Assembly: GCA_902624095.1 (NCBI GenBank)
Contig: CACNWB010000007.1
Location: 24,197-88,196 of the forward strand
Source of the DNA: an uncultured PS1 clade bacterium
Lineage (GTDB): Bacteria; Pseudomonadota; Alphaproteobacteria; RS24
Direction of reading: 5' to 3'
Length of the DNA stretch: 64,000 bases
The notes under the pieces are model-generated. The model saw nothing but the letters and a program-made list of their open reading frames with translations, did no database searches and was not told the DNA's origin. Positions 9,503 through 15,780 of the stretch are shown here, in pieces (within the stretch, counting starts at the first letter, position 1; each line of letters begins with the position of its first letter). A program made the position numbers and the translations under genes.

Positions 9503-9727
9503 ATGAACCTCGGCAAACCTTTGTTTCCAATGCGTGTGCGCAAGCTGATAGGCCTGATCGGGCTACTGCTTTTACTGTTTGTTTACGCGCTGATTGTCAT
9601 GACAATTGCCGTTAGCGGCCGCGCACCACAAAGCGGGGCGGCAGAATTTTTCTTCTATCTGATAACGGGTCTTGCGTGGACCCCGCCTGCGGCGGCAATT
9701 ATCTGGTGGATGCAGAGACCAGATTAA
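9503..9727 (+). CDS. DUF2842-type small membrane protein
   Basis: A 74-residue protein with two membrane segments: residues about 14-36 (LIGLIGLLLLLFVYALIVMT) and about 48-68 (FFYLITGLAWTPPAAAIIWWM). The pattern MR-RK, a leader helix, then a second helix ending IIWWM matches the alphaproteobacterial DUF2842 family of unknown function, often found near heme A synthase. The start is uncertain: an in-frame ATG at 9530 (MRVRKLIG) matches the usual family beginning and would give 65 residues. Neither start has a clear ribosome-binding site. It diverges from ctaA. Confidence 0.75.
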   Translation: MNLGKPLFPMRVRKLIGLIGLLLLLFVYALIVMTIAVSGRAPQSGAAEFFFYLITGLAWTPPAAAIIWWMQRPD

Positions 9728-9730
9728 CGC

Positions 9731-9811
9731 CTAGTCAGGTCGACCGAACTGAATGATATTCAGAGCAATAATGGCCACGATAAAAATGGCAATCGGCAAA
9801 ATCGAAGTCAT
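9731..9811 (-). CDS. Candidate 26-residue single-helix membrane protein
   Basis: An ATG at 9811 opens a 26-codon frame ending at TAG 9731-9733. The peptide is MTSILPIAIFIVAIIALNII followed by QFGRPD: one hydrophobic helix with a short basic-acidic tail. AGAGGA lies about 8 bases upstream, a plausible ribosome-binding site. It converges with the DUF2842 gene, with only three bases between the stops, in keeping with the tight convergent packing elsewhere here. I do not recognise a named family. It could be a small subunit of a membrane complex, but that is inference. Confidence 0.45.
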   Translation of the reverse strand: MTSILPIAIFIVAIIALNIIQFGRPD

Positions 9812-10068
9812 GGCATAATCCTCTCAGTGCGCGCGACACTAGCATTCGACACACAATTTGCAAGAGCTGACAGCATATGCAAATAGACAGCAGCTGAAGC
9901 AGAGCAACTTGCCCCGCCAACGGCCTGTGGAGAGGCACAGCATGCTCTACCGACATATCACACAATTTACCAAATCTACCTTTTCATCCATTTTCTGTTT
10001 CGCCGATGGATAGCGGGGTCTCCTAATGAATTTTTAAGGAGCTATACGAGGAATTTTTGATTTCCACC

Positions 10069-10992
10069 CTATACTAGCGTAGTCGGCTCAAACCCCTCCT
10101 TGCGCAGCCTATCGTGCAAATGTGCTACATGAGCTGGACCCACCTCGCAGCAGCCACCAATAATTGTTGCGCCATGCTTCACCCACCCAAGCGCATGCTC
10201 GGTGTATACAACAGGAGTCAGATCTGTCCGAGCATCTAGGCTGTCAACCGTGGCACCCAAGACAAGGGGCTCCACTGATTTAAATGCATTAGCGTAGGCA
10301 CCGAAGCGGAGACCGCAATCAGACAGCATTGTCAGCGCATTATCTATAGTTTCAGGAGATGAACAGTTGAGGCATATCGCATCGGCCCCGTTTTCGCCGA
10401 GCACATCAATTGCCCGAGCTAGCGGCTCCCCTGAACGAAGACTAATAGTCAAATCATCTTTGAGAGTTAGGCCCAAGAAACAATTTTGGCCCGCTGCCTT
10501 TAAAGCTGAAACAGCTGCCCTGGCCTCAGTAATGCTTGACATTGTTTCGACCAAGAAAACATCAACATAATCTGCCTGCGCGGCAATAATGCTGCAGTAT
10601 TGATCATAACAATCTTGGTAATTCTGATCCGCCGGAACATAGTAGCTTGCTATGAGTGGGGGTAATACCCCCGCGACGTTTACCGCTTTTTGATCGCCAG
10701 GCTCCGGAAAGGCCTCTGCAATCGCTTGACGAGCGAGCGATGTAGCAAGTTGGTGGATTTCAGAAAATCTGTCCGCCAACCCATACTGTGCGAGACGTGC
10801 CGACGTAGCGCTATAATTATTGACAGTGATAACTCGGGCGCCAGCCCGTAGAAAATCTTTGTGAACAGCCACTACAATTTCGGGCTCCTCAATCATAACC
10901 TGCACTGACCACAAGGGGTGGGAACTATCCCGCCCGGAACGCTTGTTAATTTCCTGTCCCAATCCACCGTCTAACAGGGCAATATCCTGCAT
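10069..10992 (-). CDS. Homocysteine S-methyltransferase family protein
   Basis: A 307-residue zinc-dependent methyltransferase-family protein. It begins ALLDGGLGQEI, has VITVNNY near residue 55, and contains the three zinc cysteines in LNCSS (Cys210) and GGCCEVGP (Cys281, Cys282). Family members move a methyl group from S-methylmethionine, betaine or a related donor to homocysteine, producing methionine; the donor cannot be told from sequence. It lies 69 bases downstream of the alternative oxidase gene on the same strand, so co-transcription is possible. Confidence 0.88.
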   Translation of the reverse strand: MQDIALLDGGLGQEINKRSGRDSSHPLWSVQVMIEEPEIVVAVHKDFLRAGARVITVNNYSATSARLAQYGLADRFSEIHQLATSLARQAIAEAFPEPGDQKAVNVAGVLPPLIASYYVPADQNYQDCYDQYCSIIAAQADYVDVFLVETMSSITEARAAVSALKAAGQNCFLGLTLKDDLTISLRSGEPLARAIDVLGENGADAICLNCSSPETIDNALTMLSDCGLRFGAYANAFKSVEPLVLGATVDSLDARTDLTPVVYTEHALGWVKHGATIIGGCCEVGPAHVAHLHDRLRKEGFEPTTLV

Positions 10993-11061
10993 TTCAAAGC
11001 TACTTTCTAAGCAAAACCCAAGCTATTTAGCTGATTGGAGGCAAGATACTCTATGAGGGAT

Positions 11062-11727
11062 TCATCGTTGGGAGTTAACCGACGATGATGTCTCATTGCC
11101 AATTGGAATATCACAAACCTCGTCGCCCCTAAGCTCGCTTGCCATCCTGTGGTTAGTTCGACTGTGCCCCATCTCATCAGCCCGCACAGCCATCACGACG
11201 TCTGACAAGCGAGCATTTGCCGGTAACTTATAATAATCCCTTGCGATTTTCGGTGCACCAACATTTTCAATTTCACCGTTTTGGATGCAATTGAGATACT
11301 CCGTGTAACTAATAACCGCCTGCTCCTCAAAATATCCTACCATTCGATGCGCGGTAGCTGGAAAAAAAACGTAGAGTGCAAAATAAAAGTGCCAAAAACA
11401 AAACTGGGCTGCCAAAATCAGCCATCGCTCAAACATATTTGGCTGGGCGATCTCGACAAAGATCATCAAGTGCATCCGCTCGTTTTCAGCTTCATCAAGC
11501 AGCTCCTTTATCCACCCCTTCTCATCCTGCTTCATATGCCGAAGTGATTTTAGGTGGGTCCACATTCCCGCAACCATGCCAGGGACGCCAGCTATTGTTT
11601 CTAGCACCACGGCCCTGTGGCCGTACCTTTTTGAAAAAAAAGCGTCTGCAAATAGTCTAAAAAACATTGTCAGATACAGCGCAACTCTATCTGAATTCGA
11701 GTTTGGTCTAAAAGTTTCATTTTCCAT
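11062..11727 (-). CDS. aox: Alternative oxidase (AOX), cyanide-insensitive ubiquinol oxidase
   Basis: A 221-residue di-iron quinol oxidase. All six expected metal ligands are visible: Glu43 in LETIAGVPGM, Glu83 and His86 in NERMHL, Glu134/135 in YFEEQAV, and Glu185 and His188 in RADEMGHS. Two hydrophobic stretches (residues about 103-125) form the interfacial membrane region. AOX oxidises ubiquinol and reduces oxygen to water without pumping protons. The last motif is usually RADEAHH, so DEMGHS is a variant, but ExxH is kept. It is sporadic in bacteria and here sits at the edge of an AT-rich accessory segment. Confidence 0.93.
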   Translation of the reverse strand: MENETFRPNSNSDRVALYLTMFFRLFADAFFSKRYGHRAVVLETIAGVPGMVAGMWTHLKSLRHMKQDEKGWIKELLDEAENERMHLMIFVEIAQPNMFERWLILAAQFCFWHFYFALYVFFPATAHRMVGYFEEQAVISYTEYLNCIQNGEIENVGAPKIARDYYKLPANARLSDVVMAVRADEMGHSRTNHRMASELRGDEVCDIPIGNETSSSVNSQR

Positions 11728-11837
11728 AAGTTGGAGTTAGTCCTCGAGCGCAGTATTTACCAGATGAAATTTTGACGCAGTTAAGCCAGAAAAAACCGAA
11801 TCGCCAATATACTCTTAGTCCAAAAAAGGAGATTATT

Positions 11838-12572
11838 GTGGCCGACGTTAAAAGCACCGTCACAGAGCTGGACGAAATTCGCTCTCGGAAATCAAAAAAA
11901 CGCGCTGATAAGAATGACCAAGAAAAACGGGCTGACGAAGCCCACGCTTTTACAGTTCAGGCAACGTTTCATCGCAAGAGGGTTAATTATTTTGGCAGGC
12001 CATTTCGGACAAAAGACGACTTCGGGATAAATACAACAACAATTAGTCACTATTCACAATTTGGATTAGATATCTTTGGCGACATAAGGTTTGAAATAAC
12101 CAATCTGGTACATCCTAATAAATTATTTATTTCAGGGCTCCCAATTTATCCCTATTTCGGGGATCCTAGACTCCACGACCTTCCAATGAGGGATGCACAG
12201 TCAGCCATAACCGATAAAGCATCTAACCTTACCAATGGATTATCATGGGGCCACATCCAAAACGCTGAGTTTCTGTACTCGGACGGGGTAAATAAACCGT
12301 TTGCAGTATTCAATTTGTCAGAAAGAGATAGGCAGGTGTTAACTGAATCCGCTGCTTACAATGCCATTGTATTTTCAATGTTCTTTTCAGAAGAGATCCA
12401 GAATTTCCATTCAAATACAGACGGTCTCGACTTTAATCTTGTTGCACAAGAGCCCGACGATGAGGCGGGAAGAACCACACAGACGCTGAGCGATTTTAGC
12501 ATTCGCAGCACTCAGGAACGGTGCCCCTACATCTATTTTTGGGCTACTATTTATAGTTTAAGGGATCCGTAG
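11838..12572 (+). CDS. Hypothetical protein, 244 residues
   Basis: I do not recognise a family. I chose the GTG at 11838 because AAGGAG stands about seven bases before it; the frame remains open upstream to a TTG at 11772 without a ribosome-binding site. The N-terminal 35 residues are highly charged (RSRKSKKRADKNDQEKRAD) and probably helical. The rest is a mixed, aromatic-rich domain with many Phe/Tyr and Asn, no signal peptide and no membrane helix, so a soluble cytoplasmic protein is likely. It diverges from the alternative oxidase, sharing a 110-base intergenic region. The AT-rich codon use differs from flanking housekeeping genes. Confidence 0.7.
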   Translation: MADVKSTVTELDEIRSRKSKKRADKNDQEKRADEAHAFTVQATFHRKRVNYFGRPFRTKDDFGINTTTISHYSQFGLDIFGDIRFEITNLVHPNKLFISGLPIYPYFGDPRLHDLPMRDAQSAITDKASNLTNGLSWGHIQNAEFLYSDGVNKPFAVFNLSERDRQVLTESAAYNAIVFSMFFSEEIQNFHSNTDGLDFNLVAQEPDDEAGRTTQTLSDFSIRSTQERCPYIYFWATIYSLRDP

Positions 12573-12718
12573 GACCGTAGGAGGTGGTCAGTACTTTTTT
12601 GTTTCGATACTTGTTTGCAACTGATAGCAACAATTACTTCGCGCTTTTGAATAAAACTGGCTTTCAGTGTATTGACAAAAGATAAAGTCGGAGATAAACC
12701 CGCATCATGACTTTGTAA

Positions 12719-12798
12719 GAGTTCTCCAAACAGATTTCTTTGTGATCAAGGGCCTTGGGCCCCGATTGCTGTTGTTTGAAATCTGAATAGGAGAACTT
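12719..12798 (+). promoter_or_regulatory. Structured leader hairpin burying the ribosome-binding site of the next gene
   Basis: Bases 12720-12727 (AGTTCTCC) are the exact complement of 12790-12797 (GGAGAACT), which contains the Shine-Dalgarno sequence of the gene at 12802; 12719/12798 adds a G-U pair. Inside this, CAGATTTC (12731-12738) is complementary over eight pairs to GAAATCTG (12778-12785). The apex holds two mutually exclusive small hairpins, CAAG-GGC-CTTG (12747-12757) and GGGCC-TTG-GGCCC (12750-12762). Folding would block translation initiation, so this looks like a translational control element. Ligand or trigger is unknown. Confidence 0.6.
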
Positions 12799-12801
12799 GG
12801 T

Positions 12802-13113
12802 ATGACATCGTCGTATTCAAAAGGCTTCGGCCGAATTGCTTTTCTTGGCAACGAAAAGTTTGACCACCTGATAAGAAAATCTGAAACACGCTGGTGTTCG
12901 AGTGAGCAGATGGTGAAAGAACTTTTGATTGCTACAATTAGCGATCAAAATGGAATTGATCGCAGAATAATTGAAAGCTCTGAGGTTTGCTTAGAAGGCA
13001 ATATTTACTTACGGCTTAGAGAAAACCCTGCCAATAATCGCCACCTAAAAAAACGACAAAATGGTGCCGCCAGAGGAAAGCAATCGAACTTTCCAAAGCG
13101 ACTTCTTAAATAA
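12802..13113 (+). CDS. Hypothetical protein, 103 residues
   Basis: Not recognised. The ATG follows AGGAGAAC with good spacing. The protein has a mixed N-terminal part (FLGNEKFDHLIRK, then SEQMVKELLIATI, which may be a helix), and a strongly basic C-terminal tail from about residue 75 (HLKKRQN, ARGKQ, PKRLLK), which suggests nucleic-acid or anionic-surface binding; this is inference. No signal peptide or membrane segment. Its ribosome-binding site is enclosed in the hairpin at 12719-12798, the strongest evidence that it is a regulated real gene. Confidence 0.6.
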   Translation: MTSSYSKGFGRIAFLGNEKFDHLIRKSETRWCSSEQMVKELLIATISDQNGIDRRIIESSEVCLEGNIYLRLRENPANNRHLKKRQNGAARGKQSNFPKRLLK

Positions 13114-13446
13114 TAATGATCGTTTTAAAGGAATAGAATAGAGAGATGAGACCGACGCTTTAATAAAAGACGGGAAGGGTTTAAAGGTGTTCTAGTCATT
13201 CGGCGATTTCTCGAAAAAGAGACTGGAACTTAATTAGAGGTGTTGGGAGCGGGATATTATCCTGCTCCCAATCACAATATGTCCTTCAGAAATATTGAGT
13301 TGTTGATCGCTATCAAATTGGTCATGCTTGAACGCGTCAATGTGCAGACATTTAAGGGTCACCGATGTGCTAGGGCAAATTAGATAGGGCCTCCAACAAG
13401 TAAATTTCTATTTATCTTCGATCTCTAATACGCTATGCATCTATTT
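13114..13446 (+). other. Intergenic region with an isolated perfect hairpin
   Basis: About 330 bases with no convincing gene on either strand. It contains TTGGGAGC (13243-13250) and GCTCCCAA (13264-13271), which with an inner GGA/TCC pairing form a stem of 11-12 pairs around a TATTA loop. No T run follows, so it is a weak candidate for a terminator of the upstream gene; a protein-binding palindrome or an RNA-stability element is equally possible. The remainder is AT-rich and probably carries the promoter for the next gene. Confidence 0.4.
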
Positions 13447-13508
13447 AGGCATTTAATCACCAACTTGTGCGCCCTGGCATCCCGCCTAAAGCACTAAAGC
13501 GGAGAACA
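13447..13508 (+). repeat. Leader repeat copy 1, predicted RNA pseudoknot over the ribosome-binding site
   Basis: A 62-base element that matches 13936-13997 at 59 positions, directly upstream of the gene at 13512. It predicts an H-type pseudoknot: GTGC (13467-13470) with GCAC (13491-13494), and CCGC (13482-13485) with GCGG (13499-13502). The second helix takes up the start of the Shine-Dalgarno GCGGAG. The layout is like the SAM-II and SAM-V riboswitch classes, which are translational pseudoknots found in alphaproteobacteria and marine bacteria, but I cannot confirm membership. It may equally be an unnamed regulatory RNA. Confidence 0.65.
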
Positions 13509-13511
13509 CCA

Positions 13512-13901
13512 ATGACAAATATTGTCGATTTCCCAGAAATTGAAGTAAACCCAGAGACGCTTCCGCGCCAGAGAGTATTTTACGTTGGCTACAGATATGT
13601 AGGACCAATGCTATGCCAGGACGTGCAAAATCTCTATCTAAAGCGAAAGGGCGTAAAAAATGGCAAACGGTGGTGGGCGATTATTACCTACACTACCCTC
13701 GATGAATACAGCTCAAAGACATATTCATTCGAACTAGAGGAATGCTCCGAAAATCATGTTCCCGATATGCTAGAGAGGTTTGAACTCGATGGTGAAGTCA
13801 GCATTTCTGATCTCAGAAAAATGGGGTGGCGGGGCAGACACCGAGCCCAAATAGTTCAGTTAGGCGCGGAGCAGGGAGACCTGTTCAAAGAGCGGCATTA
13901 G
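13512..13901 (+). CDS. Hypothetical protein, 129 residues
   Basis: Not recognised. The start at ATG 13512 (MTNIVDFPEI) is set by CGGAGAAC just upstream; an in-frame GTG-type start 15 codons earlier would put the leader repeat inside the coding region and is unlikely. The protein is soluble, with a beta-rich middle (RVFYVGYRYVGP, WWAIITYTTLDEY, TYSFELEEC) and a C-terminal helical, basic part (LRKMGWRGRHRAQI). No membrane segment or signal peptide. It shares only its leader, not its protein sequence, with the following gene. Confidence 0.65.
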   Translation: MTNIVDFPEIEVNPETLPRQRVFYVGYRYVGPMLCQDVQNLYLKRKGVKNGKRWWAIITYTTLDEYSSKTYSFELEECSENHVPDMLERFELDGEVSISDLRKMGWRGRHRAQIVQLGAEQGDLFKERH

Positions 13902-13935
13902 GGGCACTGAGAGCTAAAGACCTCCGAATATTTCA

Positions 13936-13997
13936 AGGCATTTAATCACCAACTTGTGCGCCTTGGCATCCTGCCTAAAGTACTAAAGCGGAGAACA
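13936..13997 (+). repeat. Leader repeat copy 2, predicted RNA pseudoknot over the ribosome-binding site
   Basis: The second copy of the 62-base leader, upstream of the gene at 14001. The three differences from copy 1 are all C to T. Two fall in predicted helices and convert G-C to G-U pairs (GTGC/GTAC in the first helix, CTGC/GCGG in the second), so pairing is kept; the third is in a loop. The element begins 34 bases after the stop of the preceding gene. Sequence similarity stops sharply at the start codon. Confidence 0.65.
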
Positions 13998-14000
13998 ATC

Positions 14001-14615
14001 ATGACACACATTGAAAAATTTGATCTCGGTTTTCGGCCGACAACGTATTTTTCGCCTGAGATTCTTACAAAACATCAAATCTCGCAGATAAAAGATGAGC
14101 TTGTGCGAAGACATCTTTTAGATCTTTATGAATCGGCAGACTTCGATCAAATAGATGAGGTTTTAAAATCACATCAGCAGAATGGGGACCAGTACGGTGC
14201 CATTCATCCTGCGTTTATGGGCGGTCAGTATCTCCCCGACCTGGAAAAGAATGAAATGGAAATAGCCAGGTTAATGATACGATCAGTTACATACGATATC
14301 ACCGCTTTGTATGCGCGATTTGAAAAAGGCAAAATCCATTATCGCATGGCCGACGAGTATGAGGGAGAGACATTAGTTGAACCTACAAGTCTGGTTTCAG
14401 ACAAGCCCCTGTCACTCGGCGAAATGCGCGGATTCTTCCTATCATCCTATTCATTACTCGAGTGTTTGGAATGGAACGATATGTTTTGGGAAAATGGTAG
14501 AGCAGAGGCGCTAGACTTTTTCAAAGCATCCTCAGATTTTTATCCCGGTTTCCATGAGAGCTGTGTAGCTATTGTAGAACACAAATTCGATGAGATTGCT
14601 GCTGAGCAAAACTAG
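14001..14615 (+). CDS. Conserved hypothetical protein, 204 residues
   Basis: Begins at ATG 14001 (MTHIEKFDLGF) after CGGAGAAC. It resembles a family of uncharacterised proteins scattered on proteobacterial chromosomes and plasmids, with the recognisable segments HPAFMGGQYLPDLE, EIARLMIRSVTYDITALYAR and IHYRMADEYEGETL, and a C-terminal SSDFYPGF. I recall this family only as hypothetical; no function is known to me. It is soluble and acidic, with no signal peptide. It is the last gene before tRNA-Pro; its scattered distribution fits a mobile or accessory origin. Confidence 0.75.
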   Translation: MTHIEKFDLGFRPTTYFSPEILTKHQISQIKDELVRRHLLDLYESADFDQIDEVLKSHQQNGDQYGAIHPAFMGGQYLPDLEKNEMEIARLMIRSVTYDITALYARFEKGKIHYRMADEYEGETLVEPTSLVSDKPLSLGEMRGFFLSSYSLLECLEWNDMFWENGRAEALDFFKASSDFYPGFHESCVAIVEHKFDEIAAEQN

Positions 14616-14855
14616 GAATAAAACTCTAGTGTCTCGATTTACCCAAGCGGGCAATCTCTCGATAGTTAGGTAATTTTCGAGACGCGCGTGCCTATCTCTG
14701 TACTGGTTTAGGGAATCAATTTATTCCCTTCCTCATTGTGCTCTAACCAAACTACACCGAGGAACATTGCTAACATCATCAGTACCCAAAGCGTTTTTTG
14801 GCAAGTGATGAAATTTACACCATCTCTTTTGATATAATAATAACATAAGGTTAAG

Positions 14856-14932
14856 TGGTCGGAGCGGCGGGATTTGAACCCACGACCCCTTGTCCCCCAG
14901 ACAAGTGCGCTACCGGGCTGCGCTACGCTCCG
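14856..14932 (-). tRNA. tRNA-Pro (anticodon GGG)
   Basis: On the minus strand the acceptor stem CGGAGCG/CGCTCCG, the anticodon stem CTTGT/ACAAG with loop CTGGGGG (anticodon GGG), and the T arm GTGGGTTCAAATCCC are all present. Discriminator A is followed by an encoded CCA (14856-14858). The 3' end faces the AT-rich accessory segment, as expected if that segment entered at this tRNA, but I found no second copy of the tRNA 3' end at the far side. Confidence 0.95.
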
Positions 14933-14978
14933 ACAATGACGGTTTTAGGAGGTTTCCGATTTATTGGCAAGCAGGCCC

Positions 14979-15374
14979 TTAGCCTGCTTCGTCACCGAGC
15001 AAACGATGGCGGATTTTGCCCAGTTGATCACGGGCGGCAGACAATTGGTCGCGTTGCGGCTTGGTCAGTCCAGCCCCATTGCCCAGCAGGGCACTGGCAC
15101 CTTCGACGCGTGCGCGCACATAATCGGCACCATGGTCTTTGATAATTTTTTGCACACCCTTTATCGTCAGTCCATCTTCGTGCAACAGACATTGAATGCC
15201 CGCAATCACCTGCACATCCTCGGGGCGGTAAAACCGCCGACCAGCGGCGCGCTTCAATGGCTGGATGATATCGAACTTTGTTTCCCAGAAACGCAGGACA
15301 TGGGTTTCCACATTCAAGGAACGCGCTACTTCACTGATACTACGAAAAGCGGTTTCGGATTTCTCTTCAGACAT
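14979..15374 (-). CDS. MerR-family transcriptional regulator
   Basis: A 131-residue DNA-binding protein with an N-terminal MerR helix-turn-helix: [22 protein letters not shown] (residues about 10-31) followed by [15 protein letters not shown]. The C-terminal half is short and variable and lacks metal-binding cysteines. This type stands directly after ihfA in many alphaproteobacteria and its target is generally unknown. I prefer ATG 15374, which gives the usual MS...FRSISEV beginning; a GTG at 15389 is also possible. Gap to ihfA is small, so co-transcription is likely. Confidence 0.9.
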   Translation of the reverse strand: MSEEKSETAFRSISEVARSLNVETHVLRFWETKFDIIQPLKRAAGRRFYRPEDVQVIAGIQCLLHEDGLTIKGVQKIIKDHGADYVRARVEGASALLGNGAGLTKPQRDQLSAARDQLGKIRHRLLGDEAG

Positions 15375-15396
15375 TTGAAAGCTGACCACGCATTAT

Positions 15397-15705
15397 TCAG
15401 TCAGACAGGCCCGCCAATTTATTTATTTTCGACTTCAGCACATGGCTGGCACGAAAGGTAAGTACACGGCGCGGATCGATCGGCACTTCTTCTCCCGTTT
15501 TCGGATTGCGCCCGACCCGACCATTTTTATGGCGCACCATAAACGACCCGAAGGAAGACAACTTCACCGCCTCGCCTTTCACCAGCGCGTCGGAGATTTC
15601 GGTAATGACGCTTTCGACAATTTGCGTGGATTCACTTCTCGACAAACCAATCTCATTATAAACCGCCTCGCTGAGATCTGCCCGAGTTACCGTCTTGCCA
15701 GTCAT
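15397..15705 (-). CDS. ihfA: Integration host factor alpha subunit
   Basis: IHF-alpha pairs with IHF-beta to bend DNA in replication, recombination and transcription. The 102-residue protein (ATG 15705, after GAGGGC) has the fold signature [22 protein letters not shown], and the DNA-binding arm [12 protein letters not shown], plus the C-terminal [14 protein letters not shown]. An upstream in-frame TTG is not needed. It sits between fabH and merR, the common alphaproteobacterial order. Confidence 0.96.
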   Translation of the reverse strand: MTGKTVTRADLSEAVYNEIGLSRSESTQIVESVITEISDALVKGEAVKLSSFGSFMVRHKNGRVGRNPKTGEEVPIDPRRVLTFRASHVLKSKINKLAGLSD

Positions 15706-15780
15706 AGTGCCCTCGTTTAATTCCAAAATTTAACCACATAGAGTTAAATATGTGCAAGAGAATAGTGGCCCAAAATTGCT

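Noticed and set aside
9735..9965. 76-codon minus-strand frame overlapping the 26-residue candidate
   Set aside because: Cys/His-rich composition without pattern, no ribosome-binding site, and it contains the better-supported short gene in another frame.
12573..12600. Terminator GGACC...GGTC followed by T6 after the 11838 gene
   Set aside because: The stem is only four to five pairs with a nine-base loop and is offset from the T run, so it is too weak to list.
12719..12798. Integron attC site interpretation of the long hairpin
   Set aside because: attC sites read RYYYAAC at the 5' end and GTTRRRY at the 3' end; here GTT is at the 5' end and AAC at the 3' end, and no integrase or repeated cassettes exist.
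14713..14850. Minus-strand short hydrophobic frame (LWVLMMLAMFLGVVWLEHN) before tRNA-Pro
   Set aside because: Frame ends at a TAA and has a helix-like segment, but no ribosome-binding site precedes any usable start, so I do not call a gene; it may still merit a look.
9812..14855. Prophage or transposon
   Set aside because: No integrase, transposase, terminase or structural gene and no terminal inverted repeats were seen.
14856..14932. Duplicated tRNA-Pro end as an attachment site
   Set aside because: I looked around 9.8-11 kb for a copy of the tRNA 3' end and found none.
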